Part shown: piece by piece, positions 27,302 through 36,892 of the stretch
How the letters are laid out: each line of letters begins with the position of its first letter
Position numbering within the stretch: position 1 is the stretch's first letter
Source of the DNA: DYJK01 sp040755055
Lineage (GTDB): Bacteria; Bacteroidota; Ignavibacteria; Ignavibacteriales; Melioribacteraceae
Assembly (NCBI GenBank): GCA_040755055.1
Contig: JBFMBS010000003.1
Coordinates: 130,588-194,587 of the forward strand
Direction of reading: 5' to 3'
DNA: 64,000 nucleotides
The notes under the pieces: model-generated
The model's database searches: none
What the model saw: only the letters and a program-made list of their open reading frames with translations
What the model was told of the DNA's origin: nothing
Translations under genes and position numbers: made by a program

Positions 27302-28333
27302 TTATTCTTTAATTGCTGTCCAGTAATCTGTAATTATATCGTGATATTTTTTCTTCTCACTTTCATTTAAAAAGCTAACAAGTATTGCATTAAGGGTTAT
27401 CTGTTTTAAATCATTGTAAGAATATTTCAATTGATCATGGAGAAGAAAAAACTCGTCGGTAATATCGGAACCGAACATCGGCGGATCATCGGAGTTTGCA
27501 GTAACCATCAATCCTTTTTTATAGAAATCATCAAAGGGGTGATCGCTAAGTGACTGAAATATTTTTGTTTTCAAATTGCTTGTAATACATACCTCAAGAG
27601 GAATTTGTTTTTGATAGAGATAATCAACAAGCTTTGGATCTTCTACCGATCTTACGCCATGTCCAATCCTTTCAGCTTCAAGATCTTTTATTGCCGACCA
27701 AACAGATTCCGGTCCGGATGCTTCACCGGCGTGAACAGTAGTTCTAAACCCTTTTTTCTTCGCTTCAAGAAATACATCCTTAAAAAAGATCGGGGGAAAA
27801 TCTTTTTCATTTCCCCCCAATCCAACACCAATTATTCCATTATTGAGGTAAGGGAGCGTCCGCTGTAACCTTTGCATCGCTCCTTCAACGCCTTGATTGC
27901 GTACAATATCAATAATTAATCCGCACTTTACCGGGAAATCATTCTCTGCTTTTCGGATTCCCGATATTGTCGCTTCTGTTATTTCTTCCATTTTCAAATT
28001 ATTGGGCTCAAAATCCCATGGTGAAAAAAAAACTTCGGCATAAATAACATTTTGCAGAGACAAATTTTTTATTGTTTGATATGTTGAATCTTCAAAATCC
28101 TCCGGCTTACGGTAAAATTTGTTCTTCCAAAACCAGGTATTAATAAAATGAATGAAGTCCGAGAACACAAACTTATCCCGTAAATCATCAATACTTTTAA
28201 TTGCGGGATCTCCGCCGTACTTGTGAACAAGATTAAATAGGAAATCAAATGTAAATGCACCTTCTAAGTGAAGATGGATTTCCACTTTCGGCATGTTTCT
28301 AATTACTTCAGGTATGTTTTGGAATGCAAGCAT
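27302..28333 (-). CDS. add: Adenosine deaminase
   Basis: 343 residues from ATG 28333; a TTG 12 bases upstream overlaps the previous gene. Zinc and active-site motifs: VEIHLHLEGAF, TTVHAGEASGP and VTANSDDPPMFG. It deaminates adenosine to inosine. One base separates it from the nucleoside transporter, and S-adenosylhomocysteinase precedes that, so it clears adenosine released by SAH hydrolysis or imported. It ends the long minus-strand run that begins at 43644. Confidence 0.93.
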   Translation of the reverse strand: MLAFQNIPEVIRNMPKVEIHLHLEGAFTFDFLFNLVHKYGGDPAIKSIDDLRDKFVFSDFIHFINTWFWKNKFYRKPEDFEDSTYQTIKNLSLQNVIYAEVFFSPWDFEPNNLKMEEITEATISGIRKAENDFPVKCGLIIDIVRNQGVEGAMQRLQRTLPYLNNGIIGVGLGGNEKDFPPIFFKDVFLEAKKKGFRTTVHAGEASGPESVWSAIKDLEAERIGHGVRSVEDPKLVDYLYQKQIPLEVCITSNLKTKIFQSLSDHPFDDFYKKGLMVTANSDDPPMFGSDITDEFFLLHDQLKYSYNDLKQITLNAILVSFLNESEKKKYHDIITDYWTAIKE

Positions 28334-28334
28334 A

Positions 28335-29645
28335 TTAATTACCAAGTAATATTGTTCCGTTTATATAGAATAAACCGGCTATTGTTGAAGTAAATAAATT
28401 AGCCAGCGTTGCCCCGATCAAAGCACGGAATCCGAGCTTCGCAAAATCTTTCATTCTTTCCGGTGCCAATGCTGTGAAACCGCCTACAAATATGGCTATC
28501 GAAGCAACGTGTGCAAAACCGGTAATTGCATAAGTAGTCATTACAGCACTCCGCATAGAAGATAAACTTCCGCTTGCCATTAGTACTGATAAATCTTTAA
28601 ATGCCGGGATTTCAGTCAATACCAGCCTTTCACCAATAATTTTTGAAATAGAAGCGACATCATTCCAGGGAATACCAATTATAAAAGTAACCGGGTAGAA
28701 TAAGTACCCCAACAAACCTTTAAGTGTCCAATCAATATTCAACGAAAATAAATTATTTAACCATCCTCCTAAAAAAACGAGAATTTTGTCTAACAAAGAC
28801 ATCAACCCCAAAACAGCAAGCAGCAGCGCTCCTATTCCAACAATTAATTTCACCCCAGAGTTCGCATTATTAATAATCGATTCAAAAAAACTTCCTTCCT
28901 TTTCATATAAAGGTTTTACATTTTTTCCAAAGGTAACCGGTGAATCTGTCTCGGGCAAAAGAAGTTTAGAAATTATTATTGCTGCCGGTGCATTCATAAG
29001 GCTTGCTGAAACAAGATGTCCGGCAATATTTGGGAATTCATTCCGCAAGATTAATATATAAACAGCAAGCATGCTCGATGCAATTGTTGCCATACCGGCA
29101 GTAAGTATAGTATTCAATTCAGATTTTGTCATCTTACCAATGTAAGGTTTAATTACCAACCCGGATTCTACACCGACAAAAATGTTGGAAGAAGCGCAAA
29201 GTGATTCTGCGCCGCTTATCTTCATCATCTTTGTAAAGATGAATGAAAAGAATTGGATTATCTTACTCATTATTCCGTAATAATACAGAAGACCAACCAA
29301 GACTGCAAAAAAAATAATTGTTGCTAATGCCTGAAAAGCAAGTATAAAACCAATTGAGGACTCACCGGTTGGCAATGTTGTGCCAGGTGATAAAGCCAAG
29401 GGACCAAACACAAATACTGTTCCGTATGTGGCACTATCAAGAATACTATTTACAACGTCATTTACAACTAAGAAAAATTTTGTGCCGATAGGGATTACAA
29501 AGATGAATAGAGCAAGCACCAATTCAATTATTAATCCCCATATTATCACTCTCCAATTGATAACCTTTCGGTTGGACGAAAGAAGCCAGGCAAATAAAAG
29601 TAATACCGGTATTCCAAAAAAATTAATAATGCGTGATAAATCCAT
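28335..29645 (-). CDS. Concentrative nucleoside transporter (CNT/NupC family)
   Basis: 436 residues with about 10-11 hydrophobic segments. CNT marks include GVESGLVIKPYIGKMTKSELNTILTAGMATIASS, the Na+/nucleoside-binding core, and GFAHVASIAIFVGG near the C-terminus. It imports nucleosides with Na+ or H+. The position between S-adenosylhomocysteinase and adenosine deaminase suggests adenosine or a related nucleoside as substrate. Confidence 0.93.
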   Translation of the reverse strand: MDLSRIINFFGIPVLLLFAWLLSSNRKVINWRVIIWGLIIELVLALFIFVIPIGTKFFLVVNDVVNSILDSATYGTVFVFGPLALSPGTTLPTGESSIGFILAFQALATIIFFAVLVGLLYYYGIMSKIIQFFSFIFTKMMKISGAESLCASSNIFVGVESGLVIKPYIGKMTKSELNTILTAGMATIASSMLAVYILILRNEFPNIAGHLVSASLMNAPAAIIISKLLLPETDSPVTFGKNVKPLYEKEGSFFESIINNANSGVKLIVGIGALLLAVLGLMSLLDKILVFLGGWLNNLFSLNIDWTLKGLLGYLFYPVTFIIGIPWNDVASISKIIGERLVLTEIPAFKDLSVLMASGSLSSMRSAVMTTYAITGFAHVASIAIFVGGFTALAPERMKDFAKLGFRALIGATLANLFTSTIAGLFYINGTILLGN

Positions 29646-29661
29646 CTGGAACCTCTATTAA

Positions 29662-30867
29662 TTATCTATCAATAGTTACTCCTTCAACTCTTAGTTTTTC
29701 TACAGTAACTAAGCGATCAATTTCTTCCGGAACTTTGTAAAGTTTTGGAAGCATTTTCTTTGAAGAAAGGAAATAATGAAGACATCCTAATTGAACAGAG
29801 AAAGACATATCCATTATATCTGCCGGGTGACCTAAGCCGCCGGCAATATTTATTATTCCTCCTTGTGCAAGAATATAAATCATTTTACCATTTGGCAAAA
29901 GATATTCTTCAATCTCATCTCTTACTACTGTACATTTCTTAACTGATTTTTTGAGTGCCGGGATATCAATTTCATAATCAAAATGTCCGGCATTTGATAG
30001 GAAGGCACCATTCTTCATTCTTTTCATATGTTCAATTCTAATCACTTTGCTCTCGCCGGTTGTTGTGATAAAAAAATCCCCTTTGGGTGCAGCATCCATA
30101 ATAGGCATAACTCTAAAACCATCCATACTTGCTTCAAGCGCTTTCCAAGGATCAACTTCGGTTACAATAACACTTGCACCTAACCCTTGTGCACGTGCAG
30201 CAACACCTCTGCCTACCCAGCCATAACCAACCACCACAACACACTTACCGGCAACATTCATATTCGTCAACTGTGTAATTGCTGTCCATGTAGATTGACC
30301 GGTTCCGTAGCGGTTATCAAAAAGATGCTTGGATTTGGCATCGTTCACTGCAATTGTAGGGTAACTAAGTTTTCCAATTCTCTCAAGTTCCTTTAATCGG
30401 TTTACACCGGTAGTAGTTTCTTCACATATACCTTTAATATTAACGCCATACCTTGGATTGTTATGTAAATATTCACATATATCACCGCCATCATCAACTG
30501 TAACATCCATCTTATTCTTTAGAATTGTATCAATGTATGATAAATATTCATCATGGGGTGCTGCGTGTCTTGCATAAACATGTACACCTTTTTTCGCAAG
30601 TGCTGCTGCTACCTCATCTTTTGTTGAGAGTGGGTTACTACTTGTCACCCAGACTTCGGCTCCCAATTTTTTAATTATCAAAGCTAAGTAGGCAGTTTTA
30701 GCTTCAAGGTGAATGCAGAGAGCAACTTTTTTATTCTTAAATGCACCGGTAGCGTTGAACTTCTTATAAAGATTGTTCAGTACGGGCATCCATTTAGAAA
30801 CCCATTTAATTTGTATCTCCCCCTTCATAGCCAAACCAATATCCCTAACAAAATATTGTTCGTTCAT
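29662..30867 (-). CDS. ahcY: S-adenosylhomocysteine hydrolase
   Basis: 401 residues, the shorter prokaryotic type without the inserted segment of many bacterial enzymes. Conserved regions: LEAKTAYLALIIKKLGAEVWVTSSNPLSTKD, ICEETTTGVNRL, VVVVGYGWVGRG for NAD, and SNAGHFDYEID. It splits SAH into adenosine and homocysteine. It starts 36 bases after a TonB receptor stop and is 16 bases before the nucleoside transporter; adenosine deaminase then follows. No terminator separates it from the receptor genes. Confidence 0.95.
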   Translation of the reverse strand: MNEQYFVRDIGLAMKGEIQIKWVSKWMPVLNNLYKKFNATGAFKNKKVALCIHLEAKTAYLALIIKKLGAEVWVTSSNPLSTKDEVAAALAKKGVHVYARHAAPHDEYLSYIDTILKNKMDVTVDDGGDICEYLHNNPRYGVNIKGICEETTTGVNRLKELERIGKLSYPTIAVNDAKSKHLFDNRYGTGQSTWTAITQLTNMNVAGKCVVVVGYGWVGRGVAARAQGLGASVIVTEVDPWKALEASMDGFRVMPIMDAAPKGDFFITTTGESKVIRIEHMKRMKNGAFLSNAGHFDYEIDIPALKKSVKKCTVVRDEIEEYLLPNGKMIYILAQGGIINIAGGLGHPADIMDMSFSVQLGCLHYFLSSKKMLPKLYKVPEEIDRLVTVEKLRVEGVTIDR

Positions 30868-30903
30868 ATTTGTATCTCCGATAAAATCCGCATTAAGATG
30901 TAA

Positions 30904-33120
30904 CTATAACTCAATTCCGGTTACAGATCCGTTAACACCTATCGAAAATCTTAATTCTCTACCCGGCACCGGCGAGCCCCTTATAATCTGCAATTGTTTA
31001 TCAAATAAATTATTTACTTCAAAACGGAAACTAAGATTTACATCGCCTACTTTTGGTGAAATACCGAGGTTAACATTCACCAGTTCATAACTGCCCAGTT
31101 CAATTTTATTTGTTGAATCATGAAATCTTTTTCCGACAAAATTGTAGGTAAGATTTAACGATGCAACCCAGTAATTTAAATTCAGGATCAAATCAAATTT
31201 ATCTTTGGGTCTGTAAATTAATTCTTTGCCGGATGTAGTAGGACTATCACTATCATCCTTAGCTTTCATGTACGTATATGATGAATGGATTTCAAGAAGT
31301 TTGTTGAATCCTTCCCACGAAACTTTTAATTCTACTCCATTAATTTTTGCCTTTGATACATTTGTCGGTGTCCATTTACCCGATTCTGAGGAAGCCCAAA
31401 GTATTAAATCTTCAAGATTACTTCCGAAATATGTTGATTCAACACTCCAGCTGCCGAGCCCGGCAAATTGAACAATAAAGCCAAAATCATAAGTAATTCC
31501 TTTTTCCGGTTTTAAATCCGGATTTCCTTTTGTCCATGTATCTTCCGGCCAGTACAAGTCGCTGTAAGTTGGTGCTCTAAAAACTTTACCAACATTGCCT
31601 CTAACAGCACCGCGCCATATTTCATCATGACTAAATGTAAAACCGGCTTTGGGTGAAAACTGAGTGCCGATTCCACTTTCGGGGTAATCATCAACTCTTA
31701 TAGCCGGCACTATTGAAAATTTCCAGATATGATCGATATCATATTTCCAATCATTTTGGAAATAAAAGCTGTTCACATTCCGCTGATGATCGCCAATAAA
31801 CGACTGGCTTACCCCGTTAAGCAAACGATCACTTTCAAGTTTGTCTTGACGGAGTTCATAACCGTATGAAAGAAGACCATATTCATTCAAGTCTGTAAAT
31901 GCTTGCAGCATTACACCTATCGCCTTTGTATTATATATACTTTCTTCAGTTCCTAAATAAGAACCGGGATTTATATAACGGTGTTCACGCTGCATATAAT
32001 AGGTATTAATATTAAACGCAAACGGACCGAACGATAAACCCTCATAAGAAAAACTAAGATGGTTATTATCAACTTTATTTCTGGCTACATAATTAGGATA
32101 ATCGATAGAGCCGGGTGAACCGTTATCGGATTTGCGGTACTTGTAAAATGCAGATAAGCGGGACTGATCTTCGAATAAGTAGCCGCCTTTTACAAAAAAG
32201 TTATCGGCTTTAGTATCTCCATTTTTCAGTTCAGTCTTTTCGCCGGTTTTATTTGTGAATTCGAAATTGCCATCGGTTAGTGTTTTATTATATGAAATAA
32301 AGTAATCAAAATTCTTAATGCCCTGACCAACCGAGACATCATAAGTTTGAGTATTGTACGATCCATACAAACCACTTACAGAAAAATCTAATTTGTCTTT
32401 ACGCGCCATAGATTTTGTAATAACATTAATTACTCCGCCTACGGCATCGCTGCCATACATTGCCGAGTTGCCCCCTTTGACAACTTCAATCTTTTCAACT
32501 GCATCGAGTGAAATTGAACTTAAGTCAACTGAACCTTGTTGTGCATTGTTCAATCTTTGACCATCAACTAATATTAGTACCTGATCACTTGTAGAACCTC
32601 TCAAAGAAACTGATTCCAGCGAACCGACAGCACCGTAACTTTTTATCAACGATGAACTGATTGATTTTAAAATTTCTCCAACATTTTTTGCATTGGAATT
32701 TTCTATTTCCCTACTATTTAATATTTCAGTAGCAACAGGTACATTGGTTACAAGTTCTGCATTACGGGTTGCCGTTATAACCACTTCGGAAAATGTCAGT
32801 TCGTCATTAGTAAGATTAAAATCAATTGCAAGATGCTGGTTATTATTTACCTCAATTTCTTTTTCTACCTTTATGTAATTGAGCATGCTGCAAACTAAAA
32901 TCCACTTGCCGGCCGGCACTTGTTTTATAAAGTAATTCCCGTTTATATCGGTCGCACCTCCGGTATGTGTTCCTTTTAAATAAACATTAACACCAACAAG
33001 CGCTTCTTTTGTGTTCTCATCTTTTACATTACCGCTCACAGTACCGAAGTCCTGGGCTTTTAAAGGTATAATTAATAAGATGGAAAGAAATAGCAATATT
33101 ATTTTGATTGATCCGGTCAT
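30904..33120 (-). CDS. TonB-dependent receptor, BtuB-like, with N-terminal carboxypeptidase-like domain
   Basis: 738 residues: signal peptide (1-22), a CarboxypepD-like domain (about 25-110, GTVSGNVKDENTKEALVGVNVYLKG), a plug (about 115-225, with SLRGSTSDQVLILVDGQRLNNAQ), and a 22-strand barrel ending ELRFSIGVNGSVTGIEL. The plug and barrel length resemble BtuB more than the large SusC type. It is second of a receptor pair, and the gap between the two holds a strong hairpin (33174-33232). Corrinoid or a related small ligand is inferred from the neighbours. Confidence 0.88.
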   Translation of the reverse strand: MTGSIKIILLFLSILLIIPLKAQDFGTVSGNVKDENTKEALVGVNVYLKGTHTGGATDINGNYFIKQVPAGKWILVCSMLNYIKVEKEIEVNNNQHLAIDFNLTNDELTFSEVVITATRNAELVTNVPVATEILNSREIENSNAKNVGEILKSISSSLIKSYGAVGSLESVSLRGSTSDQVLILVDGQRLNNAQQGSVDLSSISLDAVEKIEVVKGGNSAMYGSDAVGGVINVITKSMARKDKLDFSVSGLYGSYNTQTYDVSVGQGIKNFDYFISYNKTLTDGNFEFTNKTGEKTELKNGDTKADNFFVKGGYLFEDQSRLSAFYKYRKSDNGSPGSIDYPNYVARNKVDNNHLSFSYEGLSFGPFAFNINTYYMQREHRYINPGSYLGTEESIYNTKAIGVMLQAFTDLNEYGLLSYGYELRQDKLESDRLLNGVSQSFIGDHQRNVNSFYFQNDWKYDIDHIWKFSIVPAIRVDDYPESGIGTQFSPKAGFTFSHDEIWRGAVRGNVGKVFRAPTYSDLYWPEDTWTKGNPDLKPEKGITYDFGFIVQFAGLGSWSVESTYFGSNLEDLILWASSESGKWTPTNVSKAKINGVELKVSWEGFNKLLEIHSSYTYMKAKDDSDSPTTSGKELIYRPKDKFDLILNLNYWVASLNLTYNFVGKRFHDSTNKIELGSYELVNVNLGISPKVGDVNLSFRFEVNNLFDKQLQIIRGSPVPGRELRFSIGVNGSVTGIEL

Positions 33121-33173
33121 TATTACTTCATCCTCAATTTCTTGTTGATAAATGAAACGTAATTAACCTTATA

Positions 33174-33232
33174 CCGGGGATGCGCACACGGAAATTTTTG
33201 TGCAAGATAATTTGTGCGCATTCCCCAGCCGG
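33174..33232. promoter_or_regulatory. Strong hairpin between the two TonB receptor genes
   Basis: TGCGCACA (33181-33188) pairs with TGTGCGCA (33213-33220); GGGGA and TTCCCC extend the stem with one bulge, then CCGG-like ends. No T-run, so it is not a classical terminator. It could stabilise mRNA, attenuate, or be a leader structure. Confidence 0.5.
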
Positions 33233-33253
33233 AGTTGTGTATGAGTACCAGTA

Positions 33254-35131
33254 TTAGAGAAGACTTAATCCAATTGTTCCGCGTATTTCTCTTCCGGGTA
33301 AAGGATAACCGTCACTCAATCGGTAGTTTTTATTAAATACATTATTTACATCAACTCTTACAGTCCAGTTCAGATCAAATAATTTTGGATTTGCACCAAC
33401 ATTTACATCCCACTTACTTACATCCGGTAATGCAGCTGTGTTTGATGTATTTACATAACGGGCACTAAGGAATTGATAATTAATATTAAATTCAAAAATG
33501 TCTATTGTGAATGATGTATTAAAATCCAATTTGTGGTACGGGCGATATATTAACAGTTTATTGTCATTTGTCTTGCCGCTTTTATCCCTTGCATCCATAT
33601 AAGTATGATTAACCTCGAACTTCAGTTTTTCTTCGAAGAACTTTATACCTACATAAGACTCGAGTCCGCTTGTTAGCGAGTTATCAACGTTTGTAGGAGT
33701 CCATTTGGAATCCAATGCCCTTGGCGCCCAAATAATTTGGTCGGTCATTTTACTATTAAAATAATTTAACCTTAACGTTACATTAATGAAGGGCAACGTA
33801 ACTCCAACACCGGTTTCAATAGTTCTGCCATATTCCGGTTTTAAATCCGGATTACCGACTGTGTAAGAATCCTCCGGCCAAAACAAATCGTTAAATGTTG
33901 GAGCTCTGTATGATCTACTCCAATGCACATTAATATTGAATGCATAAGCATCGGTACTGGCAAAAATAAAACTGATCTTGGGACTTAATACTTTATCAAA
34001 GTCAGAAGGTGCATCATAACGAACAGCGGGTATTATTGAAATATTGTTTAAATAAAAACCGATATCCTTGAAGCCGACATTTGCCGAAAGATGACCGCTA
34101 TGTGTGTTACGATTCTTATCACCAATCGATGTACTGTTAGCATTATCATGACGGTAAGCATATCCGTAAACTAAGGTTACCAAATCTACAATAGGATTAT
34201 TTTGTGTAACCTCGAACCCATAAGCATTTACTTTATGATCACTTGCAGTAGGTCCGCCCCATGTATCGGGATCATTATACCTAGTGCGGAAAAATTGATA
34301 GTAGCTATTAGCGCTCAAATCAGCTTTGCCGAATATCTCTTTTACACCATAACTAAGATTAAAAAAAGAATTATTGGTTTTTAGTATTGCGTTTGGAGTT
34401 GCGCTTGCATAATTCTTCAATCCTTTTACGCTGCCGGCAGAACCGTTTTCGGATTGGCCTAACTGTCCGGTAAATGAAAGACTAGAATTTTCTTGGGGTT
34501 TGTATCCTAATTTTACAAGGAAATCATCCCCTTTAGAATGATTATTCTCTCTTGTCTGTTCTACTCCATAAAAATCTTTATACTTAAAATCGCCATCACT
34601 CTGTCTCCGTTTATAAGAAAGATAATAGTTGAAATCGCTAACGGTATTGGAAGTGTAAATACTATAATATTGAGAATTAAAAGAACCGTAAGTTGCTCTC
34701 ATTCCAACATCCATTTTAGAAACTTCTTTAGCTTTTTTAGTAATGAAATTAACTACCCCTCCAACAGCATCGGCACCGTACCGTGCTGAATTACCTCCCC
34801 TAAGCACTTCAACATTCTCAACAGCATCAATAGGAATTGTAGTTACATCATATCCGCCGCTTTGAGCATTATTAACCCTTTGCCCGTCGATTAAAATTAA
34901 AATTTTGTTTGCTGTAGCATCCCTAATATTAATTTGACCGGAACGGATGTAAACACCAGGAATAGTTTTTAGAGCTTCTGCCATATCCTCTGCATTTGTT
35001 TTATCGGATAATTCTTTGGCAGAAACAACCTTTTCATTTGTTTTTTCTTTCGCTTCATCCTGGGCAAATGTTAGACTAGTAGATACAATAAGAATAACAA
35101 ACAATGATAAAATGCTGAATAGCTTTTTCAT
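33254..35131 (-). CDS. TonB-dependent receptor, BtuB-like
   Basis: 625 residues from ATG 35131; the ATG at 35137 touches AGGAGG with no spacing, so the second ATG, 6 bases after it, is chosen. Signal peptide MKKLFSILSLFVILIVSTSLTFAQ, plug about 30-140 with ILIDGQRVNNAQSGG and VEVLRGGNSARYGADAVGG, then a barrel ending GREIRGTIGLSLL. It has no N-terminal carboxypeptidase-like domain, unlike its neighbour. Its length matches BtuB. Adjacent genes point to a corrinoid or alpha-riboside ligand, by inference. Confidence 0.88.
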   Translation of the reverse strand: MKKLFSILSLFVILIVSTSLTFAQDEAKEKTNEKVVSAKELSDKTNAEDMAEALKTIPGVYIRSGQINIRDATANKILILIDGQRVNNAQSGGYDVTTIPIDAVENVEVLRGGNSARYGADAVGGVVNFITKKAKEVSKMDVGMRATYGSFNSQYYSIYTSNTVSDFNYYLSYKRRQSDGDFKYKDFYGVEQTRENNHSKGDDFLVKLGYKPQENSSLSFTGQLGQSENGSAGSVKGLKNYASATPNAILKTNNSFFNLSYGVKEIFGKADLSANSYYQFFRTRYNDPDTWGGPTASDHKVNAYGFEVTQNNPIVDLVTLVYGYAYRHDNANSTSIGDKNRNTHSGHLSANVGFKDIGFYLNNISIIPAVRYDAPSDFDKVLSPKISFIFASTDAYAFNINVHWSRSYRAPTFNDLFWPEDSYTVGNPDLKPEYGRTIETGVGVTLPFINVTLRLNYFNSKMTDQIIWAPRALDSKWTPTNVDNSLTSGLESYVGIKFFEEKLKFEVNHTYMDARDKSGKTNDNKLLIYRPYHKLDFNTSFTIDIFEFNINYQFLSARYVNTSNTAALPDVSKWDVNVGANPKLFDLNWTVRVDVNNVFNKNYRLSDGYPLPGREIRGTIGLSLL

Positions 35132-35178
35132 ATTCATCCTCCTTTTGTTAATTGGATAAATCAGTATCTGAAGAACAA

Positions 35179-36822
35179 TTATTTATTCTTTGTCTTATCT
35201 ATATTTTCCTTCCAATTTGATATACCATCTTGGATCGTAATTTGAGGATGACTGAAGTACTCATTCCATTTTTTTGCATCAGCCGGGTCATTCCACTTTC
35301 TACTTGGGAAATCTCCATAGGGAGGATAATCCAAATAAATTGGGTTTGTAACAGCATACATTGGCCATTGACCAAAAACTTCTGCAATTACCCAGCTATC
35401 TTTTCCAATAATAATAGGCTCTACTTTTGTGAAAGTGAATGCCGAATCCGTATCAAAACTATATGTTGTTTCTCCATTGATTATTACTCTCACTGCGCTT
35501 TGCATCTTTGTAAGAAGTCGATTTGCCAATACTTCAATCTTAATTTCAACAGAACCATTTTTAGGAACGTATATAATTTCTCCCGGAGTTTTGCCTTCCG
35601 AACTGATTAATAACAACGGACCAAAGCCGGATGTAAGAAAAATCTTTCCTTCTCTAAGAGCATCTTGAATATTTTCTTCACCAAGTTCTTTACAATAAAG
35701 ATAGGTTCGCGGGTTACCGGTAGTTGTTGTCCAGTAGAACTCCCCCTTGGGATAAGAGCCGGCACCATAAATATCGTGGCAATCGGAGCCGGCAATTCCT
35801 GAAATTTTATTTCCTTCATTCAAATAAGAAAACCAGGAATGCAGCGCCCACGTATTAATATTAAAAGGTTCTTTCGCCCATGTATTTGTCGACAAAGTAT
35901 GAGGCGGATCACCGTTCCATATTTCGATTGCATCAAAATATTTTGCTTCTCCCCATGATTTATATCTACCCGACCAATCCCAACTCTGGTATGGGTGATT
36001 AATAGAAATGAATCCTTTTTGTTTGTGAGTTTGATCGATTACCGCTTGAACATCTTTATGGCTGCTGAATATTGCACGAGCCCAAATGTTCGGATCATCG
36101 GGATAAGTCATGTTCAATTTTTTAATGAAACTTTGGTTTAAATGACCATATCCATTGAGTTCTGAATTACTTGAAGGTTCCGTCGTAATTTCACATCCCG
36201 GAACTGCAATAAAATTTTCCGTAGTTGTTGCCAGCCATTCTTTATTGCCGGCAATAGTATTATGATCGGATAAAATTCCCCATGATAACCCTACACCTTT
36301 CATTGCATGCGCAATCTGGGATGGAGTTTGTTTTCCATCGCTGTGTAAACTATGATGATGTGGATCGCCTGAGTACCAGCCTTTCTTACTTAAATCGTAT
36401 AGCTTTTCTAGTGTAACATTGTACTCAATACCTTCAAATTCATTTTTCTTTATTATGAATAGCTCCTCTACAATTTTCCATTCCGGTCCTTTCGTAATTA
36501 TCAACGTTAAAGTATCAGTCGGCACTTTGATTGCGTAATATCCATTGTTCTCGGAATATGTCATGCAAATCAAATTATCGGTTCTTCCTTTCAGTGAATC
36601 CTTCCCGAAAGCAAACACAACTTTTTCTAAAGGGTAATACCAAGCTTGTATTTGAGCAACGACCGGTTTACCGTTAGGATCCGTGATGCGTCCGTATATT
36701 GTTTGCTTTGAGCTTGGGGGAATATTTACTTTTGGTGAAGTTGTATCACTTAATGATTGAGGAAAGATTGATTGAACTAAAACAGACACCACGAAAATAA
36801 TTCTACAAATAATTCTGATCAT
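35179..36822 (-). CDS. Exported PHP-family metallohydrolase (CehA/McbA-like)
   Basis: 547 residues: signal peptide (about 1-22), a carboxypeptidase-like beta domain (about 40-135), then a PHP-type metal domain with WYSGDPHHHSLHSDG, SDHNTIAG, INHPYQSWDW and GIAGSDCHD. The metal-binding histidines and aspartates are present. The CehA/McbA group includes carbaryl hydrolase; other PHP proteins are phosphoesterases. Being exported, it may trim a substrate outside the inner membrane. It lies between the ARH gene and the receptor pair. Confidence 0.82.
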   Translation of the reverse strand: MIRIICRIIFVVSVLVQSIFPQSLSDTTSPKVNIPPSSKQTIYGRITDPNGKPVVAQIQAWYYPLEKVVFAFGKDSLKGRTDNLICMTYSENNGYYAIKVPTDTLTLIITKGPEWKIVEELFIIKKNEFEGIEYNVTLEKLYDLSKKGWYSGDPHHHSLHSDGKQTPSQIAHAMKGVGLSWGILSDHNTIAGNKEWLATTTENFIAVPGCEITTEPSSNSELNGYGHLNQSFIKKLNMTYPDDPNIWARAIFSSHKDVQAVIDQTHKQKGFISINHPYQSWDWSGRYKSWGEAKYFDAIEIWNGDPPHTLSTNTWAKEPFNINTWALHSWFSYLNEGNKISGIAGSDCHDIYGAGSYPKGEFYWTTTTGNPRTYLYCKELGEENIQDALREGKIFLTSGFGPLLLISSEGKTPGEIIYVPKNGSVEIKIEVLANRLLTKMQSAVRVIINGETTYSFDTDSAFTFTKVEPIIIGKDSWVIAEVFGQWPMYAVTNPIYLDYPPYGDFPSRKWNDPADAKKWNEYFSHPQITIQDGISNWKENIDKTKNK

Positions 36823-36892
36823 ACCCGTACCCAGGTAATCTTATTAAGGTTTATTTAAAAAAATTTAACTCTTTCCTTTCATGAATTTGTTT

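Noticed and set aside
35230..35610. 126-codon plus-strand frame inside the PHP hydrolase gene
   Set aside because: Antisense to a clear protein family; no ribosome site or homologous features.
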